A stretch of 64,000 bases of DNA from Sphingobacterium sp. CZ-UAM. Lineage in GTDB: Bacteria > Bacteroidota > Bacteroidia > Sphingobacteriales > Sphingobacteriaceae. Within the stretch, counting starts at the first letter, position 1, and every line of letters starts with the position of its first letter. The DNA lies in the NCBI RefSeq assembly GCF_002000245.1, contig NZ_MTCM01000001.1:2108001-2172000 (forward strand). Reading direction: 5' to 3'. The translations under genes and the position numbers were made by a program. Positions 39,630-48,607 of the stretch are shown here, one piece after another. Below the pieces are notes generated by a model. That model was given only the letters and a program-made list of their open reading frames with translations. It was not told where the DNA came from and did not search any database.

Positions 39630-41756
39630 TTACTTAAACTCTTTTGGAAGTGGTTTCTCCAATAGATATTGATAGTAAAAACGTGCACGCTCATTAAAGT
39701 CGTATTTACTTTTTGAACGGTCAAATCCATGACGGCTGCCCGGATAGATCATCAGTTCAAAAGGTACACTTCTATCTGTTAATTTATCAACCAGTTGCGT
39801 GGTATTCTGCAGATGAACATTATCATCCATATCACCGTGCATAATACGTAGTACACCTTTATAATTATTTACATAAGTTAATACCGATCCAGCTTTATAA
39901 CCATCCGGATTATCTTGCGGCGTATCCATCCAACGTTCGGTATAATGGGTATCGTATAGTTCCCAGGATGTTACCGGCGCACCGGCAATACCAAAGTCAA
40001 ATACATCGGCAGCTTTAGTCATCGCCAAACAAGTCATATAACCACCGTAGCTATGACCTGTGATCAATACCTTGTTTTTAGCCACCCAAGACTGAGATTT
40101 CAACCATTTTACGATCGTAGAATAATCGATAATCTCCCAATGTCCCAGATTACGGTGCATATAAGCTACGCCCTGCTTACCAAAGTGACCAGAAGCCCTG
40201 TGATCCGCCGAGATCTGGATAACACCTGCATTCGCCCAATACTGATTGCCGGTACCTTTCCAGGTATCCTTCACAGTACCCGCATCTGGGCCACCATAGA
40301 TACTGAAAACCACAGGATAAGTTTTCGATTTGTCAAAATCCGTAGGATAAGTGATCGTCAGTGGCAGATCAAATAGACCATCATCCGATTTAACATGTAG
40401 ATACTCCGTTTTACCGTAGGTGTACGAACTAAAGTCCGCAGCTTTACTATCCGCCAATTGGCGTACCACCTTACCTTGATTGTCGACCAATGCAAAACGA
40501 TCCGGTGTACTCACATTAGAATATCGAGTGATAAAGTACTTACCGTCAGGCGATACATTTACGTCATGTGAATAATCGCCAAAGGTTAGACGTTTCAGAT
40601 TTTTACCCGAGTAATCTACACGGTAAAGATCAAAACGGGCCGAATTTTCCTTACGTGCGGTAAAATAAAGCACCTTATTTTTCTCGTCTATCCGTTTGAT
40701 TTCGGTCACCTGCCAATCGCCGGATGTAATCGGATTTACTAATGTTCCATCCAACTTGTAAAGGTAATAATGTGCCCACCCCGTTTTATCCGACTTTAGA
40801 ATATAATATTTATTGTCAGCAAGGTAAGTAATGCGCTCATCATGATCCAGATTGATCCAGGAAGACTGACGTTCATCATAGATCTCTTTTTTCGAACCGG
40901 TATTTGGATCCACCTGGTAGAATTTCAGGTTGTTCTGATCCCTGTTCATCCATTGTACCATGAAATTTTTACTATTGAAAGCCCAGTAAGGTTGTCCGAA
41001 ATACTGATCGTCTTTTTCATTGAAATCTGCCCAGGTCACCTGTCCACCATTTAGTTGAACAATCCCTACTTTCACTTCAGGATTCGGATCGCCCGCTTTC
41101 GGATAACGTGTTTCCTCCAGATAACCGTGTTGTCCTTTGGAGGCGTATATCGGGAACATAGGCACTTTGGTATCATCAAAACGCATAAAAGCAATCATTT
41201 TGCTATCCGGAGACCACCAAAAAGCTTTATAATTTGTAGGACGCCCCAAGATTTCCTCATAATAAACCCATGAAGACCAACCGTTGTAGATCACATCGGT
41301 ACCATCATTAGTATACTGCGCCTCTTTCCCTGTCGCCACTTCTACGCTATATAGATTGCTTTTACGTGTGAAGGCAACATATTGACCATCCGGAGATAAA
41401 GTCGGATTCTGTTCAGCAACATCAGGTGAATTGGTCAATTTTTTTGCCGTACCTGAGCCATTTTTGATAAAAATATCATTCTTCTCTACATAGACTACCG
41501 TCCCCTCCTTAGCAGGAATGGTATAAATGCTTCTTTTCCCCGATTTGACGTTAACCTGATAGAGCTTGCTGTCATTGACGTCATTTTCCAGATAAGCCGT
41601 TCCATCCGCCCAGCCCGGATATTGATTTGTGCGCACGGTCAAAGACGGCTTCTGTCCCCAGGATTGCGCAAAATCCAATTTCTTCTGTGCAAAAGTCAGA
41701 TCATGCACAAAAAACACAATAGATGCACCTAAGAGCACTCTTGATACTGTATTCAT
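39630..41756 (-). CDS. S9-family peptidase, dipeptidyl peptidase IV type
   Basis: Exported serine peptidase that removes Xaa-Pro dipeptides. The 708-residue protein has a signal peptide ending DLTFAQ, an eight-bladed beta-propeller with DPP-IV motif LGRPTNYKAFWWSPDSKMIA and the Glu-bearing YYEEILGRP segment. The alpha/beta hydrolase has the nucleophile in GHSYGGYM (about residue 567), an Asp in MHGDMDDNVHL and a His in GSRHGFDR. It is a single gene on the minus strand. It is probably periplasmic and acts in peptide use. Confidence 0.95.
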   Translation of the reverse strand: MNTVSRVLLGASIVFFVHDLTFAQKKLDFAQSWGQKPSLTVRTNQYPGWADGTAYLENDVNDSKLYQVNVKSGKRSIYTIPAKEGTVVYVEKNDIFIKNGSGTAKKLTNSPDVAEQNPTLSPDGQYVAFTRKSNLYSVEVATGKEAQYTNDGTDVIYNGWSSWVYYEEILGRPTNYKAFWWSPDSKMIAFMRFDDTKVPMFPIYASKGQHGYLEETRYPKAGDPNPEVKVGIVQLNGGQVTWADFNEKDDQYFGQPYWAFNSKNFMVQWMNRDQNNLKFYQVDPNTGSKKEIYDERQSSWINLDHDERITYLADNKYYILKSDKTGWAHYYLYKLDGTLVNPITSGDWQVTEIKRIDEKNKVLYFTARKENSARFDLYRVDYSGKNLKRLTFGDYSHDVNVSPDGKYFITRYSNVSTPDRFALVDNQGKVVRQLADSKAADFSSYTYGKTEYLHVKSDDGLFDLPLTITYPTDFDKSKTYPVVFSIYGGPDAGTVKDTWKGTGNQYWANAGVIQISADHRASGHFGKQGVAYMHRNLGHWEIIDYSTIVKWLKSQSWVAKNKVLITGHSYGGYMTCLAMTKAADVFDFGIAGAPVTSWELYDTHYTERWMDTPQDNPDGYKAGSVLTYVNNYKGVLRIMHGDMDDNVHLQNTTQLVDKLTDRSVPFELMIYPGSRHGFDRSKSKYDFNERARFYYQYLLEKPLPKEFK

Positions 41757-41870
41757 TAATTCTCGGATATGTTTATTAATTATTTCAGCTAAGATAAAGA
41801 ATTGTGGTAAATAACCATGATTTTACCTGTAACAAGCTTATTCAGTTCTCTATACAGGGGCTATCCCCTC

Positions 41871-42968
41871 TTACCGATAGTTTTCAAAAAGCGCAAGTTG
41901 GATACCCTCTTTTGGAAAATCTGTCTCCTCGATAAAATTAGAGATCGAAACCCCTAGCAGCCGCACCTTATTTGCCAAGGCGATCTTACTCAGTAAACTA
42001 TGGGCTGTTGAATAGATTTTTTCCTCGGAGTCGAAACTGGTATCCAGGGTTAAACTTCGCGTCAGCTGAACAAAATCAGCATACTTTAGTTTCAGGGTCA
42101 GCGTCCTACCTGATATTTCCTTTTTGCCGATTCGTCCCCAAAGCTGCATGCTCAATCTTTGCAGTATAGCATTGAGTTCTTCAAAAGTTTCGATATCAGC
42201 CTCAAAAGTATCCTCTATCCCAACCGATTTGCTGTTTCGATTGGGTGTAACCGGCCGGTCGTCTATTCCGCGGACAATGCGGTAAAAAAAATGTCCGGTC
42301 TTGCCAAACCAGCGTACCAGATCGTCTTCCCGTTGCTTTTTGAGATCCATCCCCGTAAATAAACCCAGCTCATGCATTTTTTTCGCCGTCACCTTTCCCA
42401 CACCAAAGAATTTCTCCACCGGCAAGGACTCCATAAATTTCAGGATCTTTGAAGGACCAATAAATGTAAGGCCATTGGGTTTATCCATATCCGAGGCGAT
42501 CTTGGCAATAAATTTATTAACGGAGATTCCTGCCGATACCGTCAGATTAAGTTCTTCTTTGATTGCCGCCTTAATGGCTCGGGCGATGTCAATGGCTGAA
42601 CCGATCCCCTGTTTATCCATTGTCACGTCCAAGAAAGCCTCATCCAGCGACAAAGGTTCAATTAAATCTGTATAGCGCTGAAAGATTTCCCGGATCTGAT
42701 AGGAAACCTGCTTATATACATCAAACCGAGGTCGGGTAAATATGATGTCCGGGCAGAGCTGTAGCGCTTTTCGGGAACTCATGGCTGACTTTACACCAAA
42801 TTTTCGGGCCTCATAGCTGGCCGTGGCCACTACTCCCCGTCCATCCGGTGAACCGCCCACGGCGATAGCTTTACCCCTATACTCCGGAAAATCCCGCTGC
42901 TCCACAGACGCATAGAAAGCGTCCATATCCAGATGGATAATTTTGCGATATGTTTGGGGCGAATCCAT
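41871..42968 (-). CDS. dinB: DNA polymerase IV (Y-family)
   Basis: Error-prone translesion polymerase. The 365-residue protein has catalytic carboxylates in IHLDMDAFYASVEQRD (Asp14, Asp16) and in EPLSLDEAFLDVT, the helix-hairpin-helix thumb region (FFGVGKVTAKKMHELG) and the little-finger domain. It ends with the beta-clamp-binding motif QLALF followed by six residues. The start is the ATG at 42968. A TAnnTTTG box ends 4 bases before it, predicting a leaderless transcript. Confidence 0.95.
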   Translation of the reverse strand: MDSPQTYRKIIHLDMDAFYASVEQRDFPEYRGKAIAVGGSPDGRGVVATASYEARKFGVKSAMSSRKALQLCPDIIFTRPRFDVYKQVSYQIREIFQRYTDLIEPLSLDEAFLDVTMDKQGIGSAIDIARAIKAAIKEELNLTVSAGISVNKFIAKIASDMDKPNGLTFIGPSKILKFMESLPVEKFFGVGKVTAKKMHELGLFTGMDLKKQREDDLVRWFGKTGHFFYRIVRGIDDRPVTPNRNSKSVGIEDTFEADIETFEELNAILQRLSMQLWGRIGKKEISGRTLTLKLKYADFVQLTRSLTLDTSFDSEEKIYSTAHSLLSKIALANKVRLLGVSISNFIEETDFPKEGIQLALFENYR

Positions 42969-42972
42969 TACC

Positions 42973-42980
42973 CAAATTTA
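42973..42980 (-). promoter_or_regulatory. -7 promoter box TAAATTTG of dinB
   Basis: Minus-strand TAnnTTTG followed by GGTA and the ATG, so the transcript probably starts at the initiation codon. Confidence 0.5.
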
Positions 42981-43279
42981 CAAAAATTAGCAAGAATCAC
43001 TATATAAAGCAACAAATACTAATATAATTAGTCCATAAGACCAGTTCTCAGGCAATTAATTTTTTAATTAGCACCAACTGGTATGCCTGCTGGTGCTTTT
43101 TCGCCTCTTAGATACAGATCATGCGCTCCTTGTGGACCATTCTCGCATTTACGCTGATACTTTTTCAAACCTTTATAATTGGCCGAGTTCTTGTGTATGA
43201 TGAACTTGGACAGCTTTGCGCCAAAATATATTAGAATAAAATGAAAAGTAAATAATACAACAAAAACGAGCAAAAAATT

Positions 43280-43684
43280 ATGGAAGATTTACCGCAACAA
43301 AAAAAGACTAAATCTGGATTTAAGAAATTTTTATTTCTTCTGATCCTATTTTTGTTAGTAGGCTTTGGATCTTATGCTTACTGGAAATACTATTATGTAT
43401 TTGGTGAAGGGGTGAAATCCGGCTACTTAAACTATGCTGTCAAAAAGGGCAATATATTTAAGACCTATGAAGGAAAACTGATTCAGGAAGGGTTTGGTAG
43501 TGTTAAAACCGGTGGAATTGCCAGCAACCAATTCGAATTCTCCATTGAGGACGATTCTATATTTCGTCAGCTTGAGCTCAATAGCGGTAAATATTTTGAT
43601 CTTCAATATAAGGAGTACCACGGTGTATTACCTTGGCGTGGCAATACAGTGTATGTTGTCGACAAGATAATCAATATGAAATAA
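43280..43684 (+). CDS. small membrane-anchored protein conserved in Bacteroidota
   Basis: A 134-residue protein with a Lys-rich cytosolic N-terminus and one membrane helix (FLFLLILFLLVGFGSYAYW, residues about 19-37). A beta-rich extracytoplasmic domain follows (SGYLNYAVKKGNIFKTYEGK; WRGNTVYVVDKI). I recall near-identical family members that are sometimes misannotated as 6-phosphogluconate dehydrogenase; nothing in the sequence supports that enzyme. Function is unknown. It ends at a bidirectional terminator shared with the MBL nuclease gene. Confidence 0.8.
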   Translation: MEDLPQQKKTKSGFKKFLFLLILFLLVGFGSYAYWKYYYVFGEGVKSGYLNYAVKKGNIFKTYEGKLIQEGFGSVKTGGIASNQFEFSIEDDSIFRQLELNSGKYFDLQYKEYHGVLPWRGNTVYVVDKIINMK

Positions 43685-43685
43685 T

Positions 43686-43708
43686 AAGGAGGGGATCAGC
43701 CCTCCTTT
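43686..43708. terminator. bidirectional terminator
   Basis: 8-bp stem AAGGAGGG / CCCTCCTT with a 6-base loop between two convergent genes. Confidence 0.7.
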
Positions 43709-44660
43709 ATGCCGAAAGCACATCTCGTACCATTAACCTATCGCCAAAATAACTTTTGAGTATGGTACCATCACCATGCAATGTCCATACCTCTTTCGGA
43801 TCAACTATCTTAATATAATGTAGAATATCGTTCCAGTCCACATGATCGGAGATATACAATTCAATGTCATTCTGAGCCTGTAACCGTTTCCATCCAGAAG
43901 CGAAGGCCCTTAATACTTTTGTCGCCCTAAAATAACTATTGAAAGTCATGGGTGGTACCAGATAAACCTTATTCTGTTCCCCCTGCTTCATTTCCCTACG
44001 GTTGTAAGGTTCGTAAGTCATTTTTTTAAGTCCATGTTGATCGTATAAGCGATGGTAGGGCAATATGCCACTATGCACCAGCACCCTTCTTTCCGGACAG
44101 TACCTGTTGATCAGGTCTGTGATCCGTTGCGCCTTACCTAGCACGTAAGTCCCCAGTAGAATATTACTCGCATGTCCATCTAGTTTCTTGATCTCCTGAA
44201 TGGGATCTGGATGGATAATCTCAGGATTTGCAAAAGTACTTTCAGTAATTAGTACATCAGCCTGTCGAACTTCGATGGCTTCACAGGTTTCGTCAACCTG
44301 AAATTTATAATCACCTGTATATAAATAGCGTACCCCCTGGTATTCCATTAAAATCTGGGCCGAACCTAATATATGCCCAGCTGCTAAAAAAGTAATTTCG
44401 ACCGAACCTATTTTAAAACTGCTATTAAACAATTTGATCTGGTATGAATCCTTACGGTTTTGCTTATAGCGATAGCTCATAAACAATGCTGTTCCGTTTG
44501 TACAATAGACATAATCATGTCCTGAACTAGCATGGTCACCATGGGCATGAGATACCACATTATGTGCTACGGGGCTACCCGCATCAATAAAAAAATTGCC
44601 ATAACGGCAATAATATCCTTCCGGTTTTCTGACCAGAAAGTCAGACAGTATGATAGACAT
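43707..44660 (-). CDS. metallo-beta-lactamase-fold nuclease, ligase-associated exonuclease type
   Basis: Cytosolic MBL-fold hydrolase of the beta-CASP-like group that includes the ligase-associated DNA exonuclease and mRNA 3'-processing-factor-like proteins. The metal site is in VVSHAHGDHASSG; further ligands are in AGHILGSAQI and YTGDYKFQVDE. A late His lies in WTLHGDG. It is 317 residues, within the family's 320-340 range. No ATP-dependent ligase gene is adjacent here. It lies 4 bases downstream of coaE on the same strand. Confidence 0.85.
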   Translation of the reverse strand: MSIILSDFLVRKPEGYYCRYGNFFIDAGSPVAHNVVSHAHGDHASSGHDYVYCTNGTALFMSYRYKQNRKDSYQIKLFNSSFKIGSVEITFLAAGHILGSAQILMEYQGVRYLYTGDYKFQVDETCEAIEVRQADVLITESTFANPEIIHPDPIQEIKKLDGHASNILLGTYVLGKAQRITDLINRYCPERRVLVHSGILPYHRLYDQHGLKKMTYEPYNRREMKQGEQNKVYLVPPMTFNSYFRATKVLRAFASGWKRLQAQNDIELYISDHVDWNDILHYIKIVDPKEVWTLHGDGTILKSYFGDRLMVRDVLSA

Positions 44661-44664
44661 ATAT

Positions 44665-45246
44665 TTATTTTAGAAATTTTTGATGCAATTTCCACACCTG
44701 TGGTAGTAGTGGAGTGATCCCATCGTTAACGATGACAAAGTCCGCAAGTTGCAGTTTTTCTTCGTCAGACAATTGTTTATTGATACGTTCCCGTACCTGT
44801 TGTTCCGTTGCGTCATCGCGCTCGATGACACGCTGGATGCGAATATCCATCGGTGCAGTAACCAATATGGTATAATCCAGCTCTTTGTAAGAACCACTCT
44901 CAAAAAGCAGCGCAGCTTCTTTGAGCGAATAACGTGTAGTCTGGCGCTCAGCCCAATCTTTAGCTTCCTGGATCACAATCGGATGTACAATACTGTTCAG
45001 GAGTTCAAGTTTATCCTTATCCGAAAAGACCATATTGGCCAGGAATGCCCGGTCCAGCAGACCATCTTTGTATGTTGCTGCACCAAACTGTGCAATAAGC
45101 TTTTCCTTGATCCGTACATCGGTATTCATTAATTTTTTAGCTTCCTCGTCTGCATTATAGACTGGTATACCAAGGGCTTCAAAAAGCCTACAGATAAATG
45201 TTTTTCCGGAACCTATTCCGCCTGTTATTCCAATTTTCAGCCCCAT
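44665..45246 (-). CDS. coaE: dephospho-CoA kinase
   Basis: Final step of CoA synthesis, phosphorylating dephospho-CoA at the 3'-OH of ribose. The 193-residue protein has the P-loop GITGGIGSGKT (5-15), the conserved YNADEEAKKLM and NSIVHPIVI segments and a lid arginine in RIQRVIERDDATEQQV. Length is typical. It lies 9 bases downstream of the YbbR gene. Confidence 0.95.
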   Translation of the reverse strand: MGLKIGITGGIGSGKTFICRLFEALGIPVYNADEEAKKLMNTDVRIKEKLIAQFGAATYKDGLLDRAFLANMVFSDKDKLELLNSIVHPIVIQEAKDWAERQTTRYSLKEAALLFESGSYKELDYTILVTAPMDIRIQRVIERDDATEQQVRERINKQLSDEEKLQLADFVIVNDGITPLLPQVWKLHQKFLK

Positions 45247-45255
45247 TTTTGTTTT

Positions 45256-46206
45256 CTATTTTCGCACAAAGAAGTCCACATTCTGAGGCACAACGCTGAT
45301 AATCTTACAATAATCCGGCACCTTGGTCAACAAGATCGGTAAATATTGCACCTCATTTTTTTCCCAGTCGGCCAGGTCCACCACCGCTTCAAAATCACGG
45401 GATGTATAATTATTATAATCCTTGACCGACATCAGCACCGTGATCACCACTTTACTTGGATTGGGTCTCACAGAACTATAACGCTGCCCATTTTCAACTT
45501 TTACAGGCAATTCGATGACTTTCTCGGTCAACTCTCCTACCGGCATCAGCACCTCCACGGATGTGGGGTAGACATTGATATTCCCCTTTTGATTGCGGCT
45601 GAGATTAGCCACAGTGCGCACATCAGTCTCCACCTCTTTTCCGCGCACGGTATCTGTTTCCCAATATTCTATCGTAGAAACATCTTCGTATGGTCCTGTT
45701 ATAGTCACGTATGCAGGGGTGACTTTTGTATCAGCGATAACGCCATAGCCCCTCTTAAACAAGATGTTGGACAAAGGTTTTACCGGGACTTTGCGTTGTG
45801 TTTGTTTTGAAAAATCAAAGAACAGGGTATCGGGACTCACCGACACCACACGCTGCTCATGCGGAAACTGGCGGTTGATAAAACCCAGCTGATTGGAAAA
45901 AACGATCCAATCTTTTGTTTTCAGCGAGCTGAGATCCACCTGTACCTTGGGCGTTTCCAATGCCGCTTTCGAAAACAGGAACTGCCAGCCCGTCATCTCA
46001 AGCTTTACTTTGACCGTATCCGATTGTTGTGGATGAAAAGCCCGTTTTTCGGGTAGATTGACGTATTCTATCGCAGCCTTGACAGACACGGTATATTGGT
46101 TGGAAATTGAGAACAACAACCAAGCCAGCAACGAAATTGCAACACAACGCACAAAGATATTGATCTTGCGCCGCTGGGTCTTATTTAATCGAACTGCGTT
46201 TGCCAT
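45256..46206 (-). CDS. YbbR-domain (CdaR-like) membrane-anchored protein
   Basis: A 316-residue protein with a basic N-terminus, one membrane helix (about residues 15-33: FVRCVAISLLAWLLFSISN) and tandem YbbR-like beta domains outside. In Firmicutes, YbbR/CdaR proteins regulate the diadenylate cyclase CdaA; no cyclase gene is seen here. In Bacteroidota this gene usually follows nusB and yajC and precedes coaE. Here 15 kb of accessory DNA separates it from yajC. Confidence 0.88.
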   Translation of the reverse strand: MANAVRLNKTQRRKINIFVRCVAISLLAWLLFSISNQYTVSVKAAIEYVNLPEKRAFHPQQSDTVKVKLEMTGWQFLFSKAALETPKVQVDLSSLKTKDWIVFSNQLGFINRQFPHEQRVVSVSPDTLFFDFSKQTQRKVPVKPLSNILFKRGYGVIADTKVTPAYVTITGPYEDVSTIEYWETDTVRGKEVETDVRTVANLSRNQKGNINVYPTSVEVLMPVGELTEKVIELPVKVENGQRYSSVRPNPSKVVITVLMSVKDYNNYTSRDFEAVVDLADWEKNEVQYLPILLTKVPDYCKIISVVPQNVDFFVRK

Positions 46207-46303
46207 GTTACAAACTTAATCAATTTGCGTAAAAATCAGTTCTTAGTGGGATAAAAACTTGGTTGGGACTAAAATCAATAAATCTAAATAAAAGTCTTTT
46301 TAG

Positions 46304-46459
46304 TTAATGATTGCCAATTTCATAACTGATATAGTTTTCTGCATTTATAAAATCCATTGTTTTCTCATCTGGATAGTAGTTATCTTGGTCTTCTTTAGAA
46401 TGTTCATTATTTTGACTCATTGACAAAAAAGGCCATGTAACACATTTAAGTTCTGTCAT
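46304..46459 (-). CDS. 51-residue acidic protein at the end of the exporter operon
   Basis: A short gene of 51 codons plus stop: MTELKCVTWPFLSMSQNNEH is followed by an acidic, Tyr/Asn-rich tail ending SYEIGNH. It starts 9 bases after the stop of the large glycosyltransferase gene, so it belongs to the same operon by position. There is no double-glycine leader and no signal peptide. A downstream ATG at codon 14 is an alternative start. It might be a modified peptide, a small accessory protein or an immunity factor; I cannot tell. Confidence 0.5.
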   Translation of the reverse strand: MTELKCVTWPFLSMSQNNEHSKEDQDNYYPDEKTMDFINAENYISYEIGNH

Positions 46460-46468
46460 TTCACTCAA

Positions 46469-48604
46469 TTATTCATCAATAGACTTATCCTCTACGAACG
46501 GATGATCCAATATCTTATTACAGAAATCTTTAGATAATATGACCATCTGTACCAACAAACATTTATCTACCCAAATTAAATGCTCACTGAGCCGTCGAAC
46601 ATCGCGAAAACCTCCCCTTGATCCAGTATTTACATAATCCAGATCGAAAATCAACATTTCTTTGAGAACCTCAAACAAGAGAGCTTTCCGATAACTTTTA
46701 GTAAAACACATGTTCTCATCACTCATAATAAAAAATGGTTGCTTAAGAAAATCATGTTTTTTTATTGCGACAACAAGTATTTCCCACAACTGTCTATTTC
46801 CATCTATCCGATATTCAGTATAAAGGTTTAATTTATAATCATCTTTATCTGCAAATTCCTTTAAGACATCGCCATTAGTACAACTTCTCCTTTCAATATT
46901 GAAAATATTGATCGAAATCTGATCTTTTCCAAAAGAATAAGAAGTATTTGCTTTCTTTATCTTCTCTGAATAGTTCAAAATCCGGAGATCTTTAAGCAAT
47001 TTGGATTTTGAACCATTTTTTATTCGTTCGTAATATTTTATCCGATTAGAACCAATTTCTCCACTATACCTTGGATCATCTTTTTCTAAAGATTTAATAT
47101 AAGAAGTCTCATCGACAAAATGTATATCATGACCAAGTAACCTAATTCTTGATTCCCTTTCCAAATTAAACCCATTATTGAGATAATAATTCCAGTCTAA
47201 ATTTTCACCCCCACAGTTAAGATATAACGCTTTAGTCATCATAAAACACTCCGCCGAATATTTCCTTTTTACTCCCTCCCCATCAGAACTAGCGATATTG
47301 ATCTCTAACAGATTAATAAAATCCTCTCTTTTAATTTTGTCAAAATCATCAACACAATCATATGGCCTAACAAATGATCTTTGGTTGGCGACCACATAAT
47401 TATAAGCTTTTAATATGCCACTTGTCATTACAAAGATTCTTGCATCAATATACAAAAGGATTTTCGTTGAGACATATTCGGTAATCACCTTAGAAACATG
47501 TCCTACCTCGACAACTTGTAAATCAACAAATTCCAATAACATATCGGTATAGTCGCAAAGTGAAGGCGCCGATTTTAGAATAATGACTTTAACCTTAAAA
47601 TTTTTAAATATATAACGCAAATAATTGACGAGGTATCTCCATTCCAAATCTTTTTCATGGAAGATGACTGTTAAGTCTTTTAATTCTATAGTATTTTGAA
47701 ACCTCTGTACTTGTTTTATTTTCGACACAATAATACTCGAGCAGCTCTTTGGATCTATTTTTGAAAAATCAATATAATATGGCGAATTATCCATGTACAA
47801 TGATTTGCAAAAGTATCCCCTTCTATCTCTATAGGATACACCCGAATTATGCAATATTTTTGTTGAATGCCATCTAGAAATATGTTCCTTTGGCCAACAG
47901 AAATCTAACTCCTGATCTAAACGTGTATGAATACCTCTTTTCCATGCATTCCATAGGATAGCCCACATATCTGCACACCAAGCTTGAACCTTAGTGTTTT
48001 TCTGACCTGATTTATTATAATTATTGATAAACTTGAAAATCTTCTCACCGTCAACATATACATCATTCCAAAAAGATACATCAACATTCTTCAAGATATA
48101 TTGTGCACCTCCTGTATATTGATTATTATTAAGCACAAGCATAGGTGAAATACCAACCAGGGCGCACAAGTCGGCAAAAAACTTATCCCCGAATTTCAAT
48201 AAGTAATCTGCCGAAAGGTAAGATCTCGTGTCAGACAAATACCAAATTTTGTCTTTTTGAAACTTCATTTCATCAATTCTTTCTCTAAAGATAATATCAC
48301 TATCATGATAAAAAATTGTTTTATCGTATAATTCAGGGAACTGCTCAAAATGTCTTTGTAACAATACAGGTCTTATTGAAGATAGGTAGTAGTTCTCAGA
48401 AAAATCATATGGATAATAGAAAAAATTCCCATAATTTTCTTGCTCCAAATGATCAAAGATATTCGGTCTGTCATTTCCCAAGCTATACCCAAGAACAATA
48501 TGAATATCGATAGGATTGAGCCCAATTTCTCGAAAGTTCTGTAATTGAATTTCCAATTGCCATAAAAAATAAGGCTCCGCAGGTTGAACAGAAAGATAAA
48601 GCAT
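46469..48604 (-). CDS. large multi-domain glycosyltransferase-like protein of the exporter operon
   Basis: A 711-residue protein. The N-terminal 280 residues look like a GT-A domain: a Rossmann-like start, then TIFYHDSDIIF, where Asp101-Ser-Asp103 is a DxD-type nucleotide-sugar/metal motif, and later CADMWAILWNAW. Residues about 300-540 resemble a second GT-A-like unit (KILLYIDARIFVMTSGILKA). The last 150 form a third, smaller nucleotide-sugar-type region (FFIMSDENMCFTKSY). There is no membrane segment. It lies 3 bases after the LanC-like gene and downstream of the peptidase-exporter, so a role in glycosylating an exported protein or peptide is plausible. That role is inferred. Confidence 0.65.
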   Translation of the reverse strand: MLYLSVQPAEPYFLWQLEIQLQNFREIGLNPIDIHIVLGYSLGNDRPNIFDHLEQENYGNFFYYPYDFSENYYLSSIRPVLLQRHFEQFPELYDKTIFYHDSDIIFRERIDEMKFQKDKIWYLSDTRSYLSADYLLKFGDKFFADLCALVGISPMLVLNNNQYTGGAQYILKNVDVSFWNDVYVDGEKIFKFINNYNKSGQKNTKVQAWCADMWAILWNAWKRGIHTRLDQELDFCWPKEHISRWHSTKILHNSGVSYRDRRGYFCKSLYMDNSPYYIDFSKIDPKSCSSIIVSKIKQVQRFQNTIELKDLTVIFHEKDLEWRYLVNYLRYIFKNFKVKVIILKSAPSLCDYTDMLLEFVDLQVVEVGHVSKVITEYVSTKILLYIDARIFVMTSGILKAYNYVVANQRSFVRPYDCVDDFDKIKREDFINLLEINIASSDGEGVKRKYSAECFMMTKALYLNCGGENLDWNYYLNNGFNLERESRIRLLGHDIHFVDETSYIKSLEKDDPRYSGEIGSNRIKYYERIKNGSKSKLLKDLRILNYSEKIKKANTSYSFGKDQISINIFNIERRSCTNGDVLKEFADKDDYKLNLYTEYRIDGNRQLWEILVVAIKKHDFLKQPFFIMSDENMCFTKSYRKALLFEVLKEMLIFDLDYVNTGSRGGFRDVRRLSEHLIWVDKCLLVQMVILSKDFCNKILDHPFVEDKSIDE

Positions 48605-48607
48605 AAT

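Noticed and set aside
43064..43273. 69-codon minus-strand frame between dinB and the small membrane-protein gene
   Set aside because: Only a TTG start and no internal Met; the first half overlaps a promoter-like AT-rich region. The basic C-terminal half (KKYQRKCENGPQGAHDLY) looks somewhat coding, so a relic is possible, but I cannot support a gene.
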